Assembly: GCF_040954835.1 (NCBI RefSeq)
Contig: NC_090698.1
Coordinates: 66,533,284-66,597,283 of the forward strand
Direction of reading: 5' to 3'
From: Lepisosteus oculatus
Taxonomy: Eukaryota; Chordata; Actinopteri; Semionotiformes; Lepisosteidae
DNA: 64,000 nucleotides
The notes beneath the pieces were generated by a model, which was not told the origin of the DNA, ran no database searches, and saw only the letters and a program-made list of their open reading frames with translations. The translations under genes and the position numbers were made by a program. This document shows positions 24,290-36,343 of the stretch, piece by piece (position 1 is the first letter of the stretch; every line of letters begins with the position of its first letter).

Positions 24290-24660
24290 ATTTAGACTTG
24301 AATTGTAGCAAACTAGTTGCGTTTACAGATTATACCAAAGTAGGAGTGTAGAAATAGCAATTGAACCTCATAAAGATTCACATAAAATTCAAGATTGGGC
24401 AAACATCTGGCTGATGATGGTTAGTGTAGACAGGTCTTTGAAAAAAGATCATGAAAATAAGAACTAAAATGTGAAATGGGAAAACACTGAGCTAGAAGAG
24501 GCTACTTATTAAGACACAGGTGTTGCCGCTACGGTTATTGCAGATATGTCCGCTTTCTTCAAGAAATGGCTGGTTGAGATCACTGAGTCAGTTACTAACT
24601 AGCAAATGAGTTGTCTTGGGCAGAATGGCCTGTTTTGTTTGTAATCGCTGTTATGTTCTC
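24290..24660 (+). mobile_element. 3' part of a CR1-like LINE
   Basis: FTDYTKVGV (near 24320) stands where the FADDTKxG box is expected, and an IGQTSG-type remnant follows. The 3' end ACTAACTAGCAAATGAGTTG, then GGCAGAATGGCCTGTTTTGT and TGTTATGTTCTCATG resembles CR1-type tails of fish. Internal parts are deleted, so the copy is dead. Confidence 0.6.
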
Positions 24661-25084
24661 ATGCTTGGTAATAAAGGGTGTAACTGGTGTTCCTTTCATC
24701 ACTGAGAACTTCACTCTGTTTTCCTCTCCCCTTACATACAAAATGTATGTTTCATTGGTACCTTCTCTGAAAGTAGGTTCTTTTGACTAATGTTTTTAAT
24801 TGCATCTGTTGGTCTCGGTTGTCAAGGAGCAGACCCCTTGGTGAGGTTGTTATTGAAAATGAGACTTTCTTCTCTAATTTATTTAAAGCTGCCTATATAC
24901 AGTAATTGCGGTAACAATAGTAATAATTCTCCTTTTCCACTTAAAACGTACCCAGGGTAAACTCATCTAATCTACTTCAGGGGTTATTTTAATTATATGC
25001 CTCAAGGGAAATAAAAGACGGAAGAGTTGGGCAGTTGAGATCGAGGAGATTTTTGTATCCATAAGCAATATTAAAAAAAAAAGA

Positions 25085-25707
25085 CAGAATTGGCCGGTGT
25101 TGGTAAAGGACGTCGGCTCTTACGGTCTGCTCCTCTCCCCCGCTCCTTGTTTACAACCAGCCTTCGCTCAAAAGGGAGGGGGAGAGAGAGAGAGACGAAA
25201 TCGCATTACATAACGATGCGGCCATTTTTAAAAGGTGCCTTCGCCTTAGAAAATAGTCCTGTGTCAAGTCACCCCTCAACGACGCATTTAAAACCACACA
25301 TTTCGTATAACTCATTTAATTATGCACTCACGACCAATAATATATTTTTTTTAACAGTCGGTAAAACCAGGCGTCGCTGATTTCCTAAAATGACGCTTGT
25401 GAATGGCCTATTGAGGAGCGAGTAGGTAGTGGGCAGGTCCCTTCTCTTTCCTTTTAGTCCCCTCCTTCGGAAGTAGACGCTTTTGTCTATATTCCGTTCC
25501 TTTTTTATTTTAAATACCCTATTTTGGAGGATTTCCCCCCCTTCATTACTCTTTCTTCCCTCTTCCCCGGATCCAAAGACAACACAGAAACCACACAAGA
25601 TGGACGAGTGAAAAAATGAAGATAACATTTACCTTTTATTTTGCCTCACTTTAACGGACCGGATGATCGCCAAGTCAAACTGTGACTCTCGCAGCTTTGC
25701 AGGGGAG
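25085..25707 (+). promoter_or_regulatory. ccni: Probable ccni promoter and noncoding first exon
   Basis: ccni's start codon lies in an exon with a splice acceptor directly upstream (27435-27436), so a 5'UTR exon must exist further left. A good donor, GGGGAG|GTGAGA, lies at 25707/25708. The preceding sequence has more CpG than its surroundings and contains GCGGCCATTTTTAA near 25217, a YY1-like motif. The transcription start cannot be placed. The assignment is inferred from position and splice signals only. Confidence 0.35.
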
Positions 25708-25719
25708 GTGAGACGATTG

Positions 25720-27430
25720 TTATTTACATAGCTTCAGAAAATGTAATTAAATCACCTTAGTAGTACGGCACAGGGACAGTTTACGATGTTCAAATGGCAA
25801 AATGCCCGAATTCCAGTGTTTTCAGTCATGCATAGTGTTTATACTCCCAATTGTCAAACTACGTTGCATAGAAATAAAAAATAGTGTTATTTTCTTTATA
25901 CATTGAAATATGTTTTCCATCTATTAGAGGAGATATTTGAATATAATCGTCTTGTTCAGAATAGTCCTTTCAAATGTATCGTCAAGTAGTATTCTCCTCG
26001 TTTCAAAACGTTTTTTTTTTTCTGTTGAAAATCGTGAGGCCGTGAAAACGTCTTTCTGCTCGTCTTCCTTAATTTGTACCGTGGGCTGGCCAATACAATG
26101 GAAGCTGGGTGTTTACAATTGAAATTAATAATAAAAAAACAAGTTTAATTTCTGTTTCACTGAAACTAGAACACAAAATAGAGAGGACGTTCACGCAATG
26201 CAGGGGGAAAAAAACGAATTTTCGTTTTCATTTCGGAGCTTGTGTGAAGTCAAAATACACTTGAGGTCAAATGTACCTCAGGGTTTCAAGTACATTGCCC
26301 AGTTAACGCGTCCTGTGTGGATGATATTGGTCAGCTCGTCTCCGGCCATTTCTGTTTCCTGGACTGCCTTTGTAGCAGTACAGCCCCTCCCCCCTGGACA
26401 GCACGGCTCCATCAGCTGAAGGAGGGAGTGAACTGTACTGTAGGTCCCTAATTTAACAATCCTTGGAGCCTTGCACACGCAACGACCACAAGAAATGTCA
26501 TCATGACCGTACCTGCCGCCCTGGGTGACGCACACCTCACACCCCGTATCGCCTCACCAAGGCATCGATAGAGTCACCAGAGTGACGCTGCTTAGTAACC
26601 AACCAAACCCCGTTTCCTTCAGCCAAGAGGTCTTACCTGCTTGAACTAAATGACACAGGGAGGTGTCTGTCCGCCTGCTTAATTACCGTGTCGAGGTCAA
26701 CCCAAAGTCGGTGTCATGGCAAGACAGCACGACACGCAGTCGACGTGAGCAGTGACAAGCGTTGCCTCACCTTGAGAGGGATCAGCTCACATGAGCTCTG
26801 AGGAGTTGCAGCAGTTTCGGTTCCTGTAGCAACTCCCGTTTGGGGGAGATTCCCTCTGAAGTCAGAGCAATGAGTTGACGCGTCGCTCTTCAAGGTAGAA
26901 TTCTGCAGCCCTGGTTTATGTGTATGTGTTATGTCATATGTATGTTTTTTTTTTGGTTTCATTTCTTATACTGAAATATTCTATCATGTGTACATGTTAG
27001 TAAGCATATATATATATAATGTCTGTACTTTCCTTATACACTACACTATTTCTATACAACGCTGCACTCAGAAGTAATCCAGGTGTCATGAACAGTCTCG
27101 TTACCAACTGCGTTCTTAAAACTGTGTTTTGCATTTTGATTTTGCCCCAAGAAAGGAGTAAGAGTGTAGAGTGCAATTCTGTGGCACTGGGATGGTGCAC
27201 TTGTGATTCAAATAGATGACTAACTTAAAAATGCCAAAACCAATATACTGTCTGCACACCCAGATTAGTGTCGGGGGGGGACGGTTGGAAAATAACGTCA
27301 CAACACACAGGGACAGCATTCCTTAACATGCTCAATCCTGGGGCCTGGTTGTGTGCTGTTTGTGCTATCCAGAGGCAGACCGCAGAATGACTTGCCTTTC
27401 TAACGTTCTGGTGTTGATTGGGTCTGGCGT
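25720..27430. other. Presumed 5' intron of ccni
   Basis: No recognisable coding exon or repeat. One 85-codon minus-strand frame at 26535-26278 looks protein-like in composition, but I match it to nothing. Small AT-rich stretches occur near 27005-27020. Confidence 0.4.
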
Positions 27431-27479
27431 TTTCAGGTAGCTGTATCCAGTGGGGAGGCAGGCGAATCCAAGGGGCGCG

Positions 27480-30400
27480 ATGAAGTTCTCGGAGCCCCTG
27501 GAGAGCCAGAGGTTGTCTTTCCTTTTGGAAATGGCAACTTCTAGGGAAGCCGCGATGTGGAAGGTCTACGTGCCGAAAAATCCCACCAATCAGGTAGGGA
27601 GCTCTGAAAGAAGGGTGGTCATTTAAAAATGTGACTTGCATGTGACGTGCATTTGTGGGTTACTTTAGCACATGTTCTTTAGATTGGAAAAAAAACCCTG
27701 CTGTCTGTTTACAAAGTGGATTGTAAAGATGAAAACTGCAACTTGATATTCTTAAAGGAATAAGCGGGAGTCTTTTTTTTTTAACAAAAGAAAACTACTT
27801 TTCTCTCTTATCCTGACATTTCAAAGCCAAATGCATACAGTGCAGATCCATTCTCCAACCAAGCTGTCAGTAATTTGAATTAAAATCAAGCTAATTTATC
27901 TTTACAATATAGAGGTTTAAGAGGTGCATGAGGATGTTACAGTATTCAGTACTACATGTGTGACACACAGCAAATAATTTTAGATGATGTATACAATGTT
28001 CCAGAAACTGATGTACCGAGGCCCTCGGTTTGGATGTCTTGTAGCTCAGATCGAACCTGAAAAAAATGTCCATGGATTCAAAGAAAATTTGAATTGCCTG
28101 AACTAGTTCTAGATTGCTCTCATTAATGTCATCACGCTGTCTCGACTGTAGTAATATTCCAGAAGTCCCCATCTGATCATCTTGGGTTTTTAAGATGCAG
28201 TTAGCATCAGATTTCGATGACGTTTCAAACTATTTGACCATTTTCGGCTCCAGTATCGCCCGTGGTACAGTCAGTCTTGAGAGCCAGGAGTTACAACGGA
28301 TGAGCAGGCATTACAAGTAGGGTGTCAAAGAATAAAATACCTTTTCTTCTCCAGGTTGATGTTTGTGGTTCCTCAATTGTAGTAAATCTGTTTGATCTGA
28401 GTCACTCTGTGTTTTGCAGTCATTATGCCTTTAATATCTCTTTCCAAATGTGACAAGCGACGCTTCAGCTGTGTGCCGAGGAGAAGCTATAGTTCCTACA
28501 TGCACATATGTGGGTTTTTCAATTTAATTAAGCACTTATGACGCCTAGATCTCCGTCTGCCTTCCACTGTCTGAGAAAATAACTCCTTAACCGGCCTGTA
28601 GTAAACAAATGCAGGTTTAAAATCTGATTTTGCTTTTCAGATGTAGTTTTATAATTGCAGTCTTGAGTTGGCCACTATAGTGACATGGCAGTAAACCATC
28701 TAGCTTGTGCTTTTGTGACACTGAGAGCCATTGGCTGTAATACTCTTCAATTCTTACAGACCCAACAATAGTTTCCTTTTTTAGTGGCTGCGTCAGACAT
28801 CAAAATTACCATAGAAATTGCACAATGAAAAAGCTTTAAGCTTATTTTAAGATCCGGGGTCTTTGTAAGTTGTTCTTGATTATTGCCTTCTAGAGAGTTC
28901 AGAGTCAGTAGGAAAATGTTGGTAATAAAAAAAGAACAAAAGATTTCTGTGACTTACTTGGAATTGCTCGGTTTTACCCGAGTATGAGAGTCTTGAGTAT
29001 AGCTGTTGTTTGAGTAATTGAAGATCATGAGATTTAGCCTTGTTCTCTCTAACAGAGTGGATGTTGTCTGCAGCTTCAGTGTGGCCTCTGTTTGTTGTAT
29101 TTGCAATCAGGATACAGATATCTCTCCAGCACAGCGGGATGAGGTAGTTCGATGGTTGACTGATCTCCACCGCCGACTCCAGCTTTATCCAGGGACGCTT
29201 TCTTTGGGCATCAGTACTTTGGACCGGTTCTTAGCCATCGTAAAGGTAAGTAACATTTTCTCTAATTTGATAAGAAGCACAAGCAACTGGGGTGGAATGA
29301 TTTGGCTAATGAGGAGTGAGTCTCCCCCCTGGGCTAACCTTCTAATGTGTTTTGTGTTGGTCCATGGGGGAAAAATCCCAATTAAATACGTTATGATCTC
29401 GTATTGTAACACAATAAAATGTGGAAAAGTGCGTGGGCAGAGTGATGTGAAAAAGAAAGCATGCCCTCTTCAGATTCTGTGGTTTTATATGTTAAGATAT
29501 ACTGTATCGAACCTTCACCTAGTCCTCACCAAGTCCTCTAACAGCTGACAAATCTAATCTCATGTGACGTATAACACACACAAATTTCACTTTTGTCATT
29601 ATTTAAAAAAATCAGCCAACATTCAGAAGGCTTTGTGTGAAAATGTAAATGCATCCGTACTGCTTCCTTGTCCATTAAGGTAATGAGAATCAGGTGCTGC
29701 TAAACAAGCACACATAATTATTTGATCATCAGGATGTGCTTCCACCTTTATATAAATTCAGAAACTTGGTCAGGAGCATACAGGTTTGTAGTAACGCATT
29801 ATGCCTAGGTCAAAAGATATCTGTGATGGTCTCGGTCTCATCATCATCACCATCATCACCATCATTCCAAAGTGAGAAAGATAATTTACAATGATTGCCA
29901 AATTACTCAGGAGTGGGCGTCCCAGCAAATTCGGCCCAAGATCACACCATATGATGCTCCTAGAGGTCGCAAAGAACCACAGTTAGGGTCTACAGGCCTC
30001 TGTCAATACAGTAAACGTCAGAGTTCATGATCCTACCTATAGGAAAAGACTTTCATGGAAGTGTATCCAGGAGAAAACCCCTTTCTCTCCAAAAAGAATG
30101 TTGCTGCGTGGCTTAGGTTCCCAAAAAGGCACTCAAATGAACCTTGTCCTCTGAACTCTGAAAAATTGTCCTCTGGTCAGATGAAACCAAAGTGGAGTTG
30201 TTTGGCTGTGATGCAAAATGACATGTTTGGCAAAAACTAAACACTGCGTATCGCCACAAGAACCTCAGACCAGAAACCGTCCAGCGTGGTGCCGGAGGGG
30301 GGGGTGATTTGGGTCTGCCCTGCAGCCGCAAGCCTGGATGCCTCACAGTTATGGAGTCCACCGTTAATTCCTCTCTCTACATTCTTGAGGAAAACGCGAG

Positions 30401-33400
30401 ACCATCTGTCTTAACGGCTAGGGTTAGCCAAAAGTGGATCGTGCAACAGGAGAATAATCCGAAACACACCGGTAAGTCCATAACCGTATGGCTGAAAAGG
30501 AATAGAATGAGGATTTGGGGATGGCCAAGTCGAGGTCCAGACCTCAACCTCTGTCAGATGCCGTGGCGGGGCCTAAAGAGAGCGGGCCTCCAACATCGCT
30601 GAGCTGAAGCAGGTCTGTGAGGAGGAGTGGGCCAGAATTCTTCCCGGTGATGCGAGAGACTGAAACTCTTTACAGGAAACGTTTTCTTCAAGTTACTGCT
30701 GCCTCAAGGGGTTCCATACGTACGTTTTCACACAAGACTACTGAATGTTGGCTGCTTTATTGAATAAACAATGATAAATTAAAATTTGTGTGTGGTATCC
30801 ATCACAGGAGGTTAGATGTGTCTCCTGTTTGGACTAGGTGAAGGCCAAATATTATCTCAATATGTGAAACTATAGAATCATAAGGAAGTGTATTTTCTGT
30901 TTCACATCACTGTGCACCTTTGTAACTGCAGTTTTTGGGAGAATTCTTGTTGGAGCCATTTCATTAATACGAGTTCTGACCATTCATGACGGGTAGCGTC
31001 TCGGAAGAATTTCGAGAGTGTCCTTAATAGCACAGAGTAAAGGTTTGGATGCTTTGTGATGCATCATTACCTTGAGTCAGTTTGTAGTTTTGCTGAGTTC
31101 AGGAGGAAAACTACTGTCCGTGCATGGTCAGAGAGCAAACCGACTGCAGCAGAGCTCTTTTGTCACTCATTTTGTTTTCATTTGTCACTTCTGAAATATG
31201 ATTTGCTCTTTCTGTGGAGTGTAATACTGACTGACTTTTACATCAGAAATGTCTTCTGAGAAGTTTGACTTTTCAGTAGTCTTGTTTAGCAAGCAGTATT
31301 TCACAAAGTGTTTAATACTTGTCCCTACTTCACTTCCTCTTTCTGATTAAAAAGAAAATGCTTGCCTGACTCTCTCTGGCTTGTACCTTGGATTATATGT
31401 CCGAGGCAGTCGGGCTGTTGTTTCCAAATGCAGTGCCCTGTTATTGCTGGAAGAACTGTCTATCCTGTGATGGTAACAAGTGTTCCTTCTTTCCCCTAGG
31501 CCCGTCCGAAGTACCTGCGCTGCATTGCCATCTCCTGCTACTTCTTGGCTGCCAAAACCACCGAGGAGGATGAGGTAAGGACGCCCAGAAGAGCTGGACC
31601 TCTAATTGATGTAATTAGACGGATGTCATTGTGGTGTGATGGAATCAGTGGAGTACCGCAAGGATCAGTGCTAGGACCACAAACCCTTCTTATGTGCTTC
31701 CCGGGGAGCTGGCATCTTAGGGAAAACCACGTCTGCAGCCATTAGTATTATATAGTTTCTAAGTCTCTCCCTGACTCCCACCCTACTGAGACTTAAGCCT
31801 GGCTCTTCATTCTTCTTTCATTTTTTTTCTGTATACCCCAAGTGAAATGAAGATACCCTTTTCGAATGCTGTGCGTGCAGTGGGGAATGGTACAGCGAAT
31901 ACACTGATATGAAAGCTATAAAGATTTTTGCAGTTTGTGAAATCCTTTGAGCCTTTTTAGAAGGTAACTGTGTTCTAAGACATACCTTCCTTAAGCAGCT
32001 CTTAGATGTGGTATGAATTCTGGAGGATGGTGTTGTAAACTGCAAAGTATAACAGTGGTTGAATGACTGGCTTTATAAATGTGGAATGTTATAGCAGCCC
32101 TGCTTTACATCAGACCCTGGGGAAAAATGGGGAAAATGATTGATGAATTAATATGGAACTTGAGGAAGGACAGGCTGTATGATCCCTTTGTGGAATATTA
32201 CAAATAGTCCCGTGCAGTTCTGATGCCCAAGTAGTTTAATGTCTCCTCTGAAAGACAGTGCCTACACTGCAGTGTCCCTAGTCACTACTTGTGTGTTTGG
32301 AAATTCGGATAGTTAGGAGTGCGACCTACTGGTCCACCAACATAACAATAATTTGTGCAAGTAATCGGACAGTCATCCCAGGCACTTGTCAGTAAAGATA
32401 GTGACTGATAGTGATAGTATATGCCCACGTGTTCTAAATGCTGATGTGAGATGTTTAGCATTTTTCTGTTTTTAGATTTTGTTCCGGTCTATTGTACACA
32501 TGAGGAAGCGTGTTTTTGTTCTTCTTTCAAGTTAGACGCTTTTAATAAGAGGGCAAGGCAGTGGACTAGGTGGCCATGTGTGACATAAGGTGCGCTGTAT
32601 TGCATCGATACCCTGCTGCTCTGTCCCTTCTCCACCATCTGTCTGGTCACGGGCTAGCACACGGGGGCGAGATGCATGCCTGGAGCCCCTGTTCATGTGC
32701 ACCAGAACCTCCGTGCCCTCCCGTCTCGGCTTCTGCCTTCGCCCTGTTTCACAGTGGCATGCAATCTGCACGGTCCCTTTTCCTTTTCCATTTGGCTGGC
32801 TGATGCTTTCATCCAAAACGACTTGCCGAGATTAGTTGAGTACTGTGTCGTGAGTGTAAATAAAATCTGAAAATTGTTCGTGCAGCGGGAGTCGAGAGCC
32901 CCTCACACTCCTGGAGATTGCTAGGATGCCCCTAACGACCTTCTTGTTACTTTCACTTTTATCTGCCAGTTGTGATAAATGAGCACATTTCAAGGTGGTG
33001 TCTGTTTGCTCGGTGTGGTGGGGAGTCTGCCTAAGGAATCCAGAGCTGTGCTTTTTTTAACCTTTGACTCCCTCTGGTGATCGGACAAGTACATGCTCAT
33101 ATTGTGCAACACCAGTTTTGCTTAGATCTTTCTGAGGCAAGAGGAAGGAGAAACGCCTCTTCCTAAAGCAAAAAAAAATGCTTTCACCTGATAAAGCCAT
33201 TATTATCTTTTTGTTTCTCGTGCATTGTCCACTTCAACTTGAGCGTAGGGAAAGTATCGCACCAAATTCGGGACAGATGTGCTTCAGCTAATGCTAAGCA
33301 GCGTCTAAAAAATCAAATCGTGCTGTACAGTGCCTGAATAATCACAGGACGTTTGAAATGACATTGCATTGCAATGAAAGTCATCAGCGTGACCCGTGAC

Positions 33401-36343
33401 ATTTCTGCACATTGTGTGGAGTGAAAAAGAAAATTCCTGCTTGTTTTCATTGACTCGCATTGACCTGGACAGCCTCCATGCTCTCTCTGCCTGAGCCTCT
33501 TCAATGTGGTGATGTAATTGAGGGAACGTTGAAAGACATTGAGATTGAAAGCCGGAAAAAAAACCTGTAGCGCCCGCAGCTCAGAACACATTACAGTCCA
33601 GCCTTGGCTAGTTGAAACTTGCTTACTGCTTGTACCAACCAGCTACTTATCGTAAGGAGTATTTACCTAACAAGCAGGTATTTTTGTTTCATGGTTTGTA
33701 TTGTTTGTTTTTGACATATGAACAGCGTTGTTAAATGAAGTTTTAACAACAGACTGTAAATCTTGTATAGGAAAATGTCATCTGACATCGTGTGAAAGGA
33801 AATCCTCAGTGGACGCAGCGATATTACAATAACCACCTCTGATTCAGTAATCTCACCATCACGAGCTGCTGTTAGCCTCTTACAGGAGTTAAGATTCAAC
33901 GAGCCCCTCACAATGAGCTGTCGCAGAGCACAGTGGCATTTATTTACACAGACTAGTGTACAATAGGATAAATCAAAAGGAAAGTAGTGCAAGCGAAGGT
34001 AAAGTAGTTTGGAGTATCAAAGCGCTGCAACATTTAGGCCTGGAGTCCGTACTGAGAATTAAAGTAAAATATTTACAAATCAAAAAAGTTACAAAAGCCT
34101 AAAATATGCAGGAGTTGTTTTTTTTTGGTAACAAAAACAATTCTGAGCACACTTTTGAAAAATCGATATCTCATTTGAGGAGTAGAGTCGGAGCTCATCT
34201 GTCCAGATCTGTGGTTAGGTACCGCCGTGCCACAGGAAAGCCAGCTGAGGACTAAGCTTCTCAAAACAGAACGTACAGCTCACGAGAGGCTGGTTTGCCA
34301 GTTGGCACAGTGGGCTTCACAGTGGCGATGCAGTCTGAGCCCCGTCCGTCTGTCCACAGAGGATCCCAGCCCTGCGGCACTTGGCCAAGAACAGCTGCTG
34401 CGGCTGCTCTCCGTCCGAGATCCTGCGAATGGAGAGGATCGTCCTGGATAAGCTGAGCTGGGACCTGCACACTGCCACGCCGCTGGATTTCCTTCATATC
34501 GTGAGTGCGCCCGGCTGGCTTCCTCTTCACCGGAGCGACTGGCAGGCGAAGCCAAGCGCGCCCAGCTTGGACGTTTGTAAAAACCGAACGGCTCAAGTTC
34601 GGAGGGAGAAGGAGGGGTGGTACCGGTTGAGAGAACCGGTCAACAAGCAGAAACGTTTTCACTTTCCCATTCAGGTTTTTTCCCCTTTTTTGTTCTGGAA
34701 AGTCGATAGCAGTCGTGTATATTGAAAGGAGAACCTCTCTGTACAGCATTGTAAATAAGAACAAACCTTTGTTCATATAATATTGCTTCTCCACACTGTG
34801 CATCACTTTGTTTTAAACCTGTCAACCCCTCCCATGTTGGTAATGAAGTCATCTGGTAATAATAACCAGGCAATAACGGCTACCTTTTAAAGTGGTAGTT
34901 CGAAAGCTGATCAAAGCTAAATAGTACAGTCCATTCAGCGGATGCCCGATTTCTTGGCGTACCTTATATTCACAGTTACAGAGCCTCACAAGATGTATTC
35001 TGCCAGTTGGGAGTTCTGTTTATATTGAATTTCACTCAGTCAGGGTCAGCTCAAGGACAACGGTCAGCTCAGTTGTAATTGTAAGCATGTTTTCATCAGT
35101 TTGTGAACTTTAGGTTTTTCTCACCCTTCTGAAAATGACGTTTTATTAGCTAAAAAGCTTCAAGGTGGACTGGTTACCCAAGTCCTGCCTCTTGTTGTGC
35201 AGTCCTGCACAGACGGGTACCATGACTCATGTGGACGTCTATTCTTCATTGCTTTAGTTCCACGCGATGGTGCTGTCCAGCAGGTCCCAGATCTCTGCCA
35301 TCGTGCCGGGAATGAACCCCTCTCAGCATGTGTATCTCCTCACACGGCAGCTCCACCACTGCCTGGCTGACCACACACTGCTGCAGTTTAAGGGCTCCAC
35401 CCTGGCGCTGGCTATGGTCACCTTAGAACTGGAGAAGTGCTGTCCTGATTGGTTCGCTCTCACCGCCGACCTGCTGAAGAAGCTCCAGGTAACAGTCAGC
35501 GCTCGCCTTTAAGGCTTTATTCTGTCTTGTCTGGGCCCAGCCATTGCCTGATCGGAATTCGGTAGCGAATCTTCAGCAGCCGGCAAGACGCGAAGATGGC
35601 ACTCTTAGTTCATGATAAGATTTGGAAAGTAACCCATGTCCGAAGTAGAAAAAGTGAGCGGAAAGGCGTTTTATTGGACATGTATAAGAATTGAATTCTA
35701 ATTTGAGCAGGGCGTCAAAATCGGATCGTGTTTTCGTCGCGCTAATCCACCTCGTGGTTTCCCAGATAGACTCGGGCTGATACATCTGCGCCCCTCCCGC
35801 TGTTGAACGCGAGGAGAACGTAACGAGAAATGAAAACCAGTCGCTGTTCCACTCAGACCCTTTTACTAGTCGTCCGTCTTTTCTCTTTTTTTTTTTGGCC
35901 AGATGGATAGCTCCCAGCTGATCCGCTGTCGAGAGCTGGTGGCACGTCGCCTCTCTCCACACCAGGCTCCCACGCCTCCCAACACTGTGTACATCTACCA
36001 ACCCCAGAAGCACAGCCTGGCGCCCTGCGCCCGGGGCATCCCTTGGCGCCAGCCGCCCCCCCCGGCCCCGCGGGACCCCAGGAGCACCAGCCGGCCCGAA
36101 GGCGCCCCGACCCGCCCTCGCCCGCTGATCCGGCCGGGCTGGAAGCCGGCCTCCGCCAAGCGCAAGGTGGAGGAGATGGAGGTGGACGAGTTCTACGACG
36201 GGATCAAGCGCCTCTACAACGAGGACAGCGCTCCGGAGGGGGCCGGCGCGGAGGGCGGGGGGCTGGTCTGCGGCGCCGCGGCGGCGTGGCCGGAGGGCAG
36301 CCCCTCCCCCTGCCCCCCCCTGCGGCCGGTCAGCGTCGCGTAG
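27480..36343 (+). CDS. ccni: Cyclin I
   Basis: Cyclin I is an atypical cyclin linked to CDK5 activation in terminally differentiated cells such as podocytes and neurons. Six coding exons: 27480-27593, 29111-29245, 31500-31574, 34360-34500, 35258-35488, 35903-36343. All join at phase 0, giving 378 residues against 377 recalled for human CCNI. The start MKFSEPLESQRLSFLLE matches the human N terminus. The cyclin box spans exons 2-5, with QRDEVVRWL, LDRFLAIVK, PKYLRCIAISCYFLAAKT, SSEILRMER-type CSPSEILRMERIVLDKL and ATPLDFLHI. Exon 6 begins MDSSQLIRCRELVA and carries the conserved KRKVEEMEVDEFYDGIKR block, ending PCPPLRPVSVA. It is unusually GC-rich (36.0-36.4 kb) with a Pro/Arg-rich stretch. AATAAA signals lie at 36449 and 37301. 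ccni is divergent from ccng2. Confidence 0.96.
29570..30800 (+). pseudogene. Dead Tc1-like transposon in ccni intron 2
   Basis: Inverted ends of about 80 bases are visible. CAAATTTCAC...CAGCCAACATTCAGAAGGCT, then TTGTGTGAAAA, on the left (29581-29655) matches the complement of TTTTCACACAAGACTACTGA...AAATTTG on the right (30721-30790). Between them are broken pieces of transposase: EKTFMEVYPGENPFL-like text, then NPKHTGKSITVWLK and WPSRGPDLN. The position of the second catalytic Asp (DPKH in the family) is Asn here, and the third acid after DLN is lost. Stops and frameshifts occur throughout, and a CATCAT microsatellite (about 29837-29868) interrupts the front. It cannot be active. Confidence 0.8.
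31590..31700 (+). mobile_element. Small CR1-like LINE fragment beside ccni exon 3
   Basis: SGVPQGSVLGP is encoded from about 31647, again the reverse-transcriptase motif. Only about 110 bases are recognisable. The piece starts within about 20 bases of the splice donor at 31574/31575. Confidence 0.55.
32225..32345. repeat. Fragment of the 5S-SINE-associated repeat body
   Basis: CTCCTCTGAAAGACAGTGCC, TGCAGTGTCCCTAGTCACTA and GCGACCTACTGGTCCACCAA align by eye with the body of the element at 23517-23650 (AGTATAGTGCCCCCATCATT and GAGCACCCCCTACTGGTCCC). The 5S-like head is not seen. It lies in ccni intron 3. Confidence 0.4.
32785..32855 (-). repeat. V-SINE-like tail fragment
   Basis: TTTGGCTGGCTGATGCTTTC followed by ATCCAAAACGACTTGC is the complement of the conserved tail (GTCGCTTTGGATAAAAGCGT type) shared by vertebrate V-SINEs and related LINEs. 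The same tail in plus orientation ends the SINE at 43060-43245. Confidence 0.5.

Larger units (their letters stand above)
22405..25080. other. Intergenic region between ccng2 and ccni
   Basis: No credible coding exon on either strand. Apart from the two SINE-type repeats at 22830 and 23520 and a LINE remnant at 24290, the sequence is AT-rich and featureless to me. It separates the divergent ccng2 and ccni genes. Confidence 0.6.

Noticed and set aside
34261-34806. 181-codon minus-strand frame
   Set aside because: It lies opposite the ccni exon 34360-34500, which has clear cyclin text and matching splice phases.
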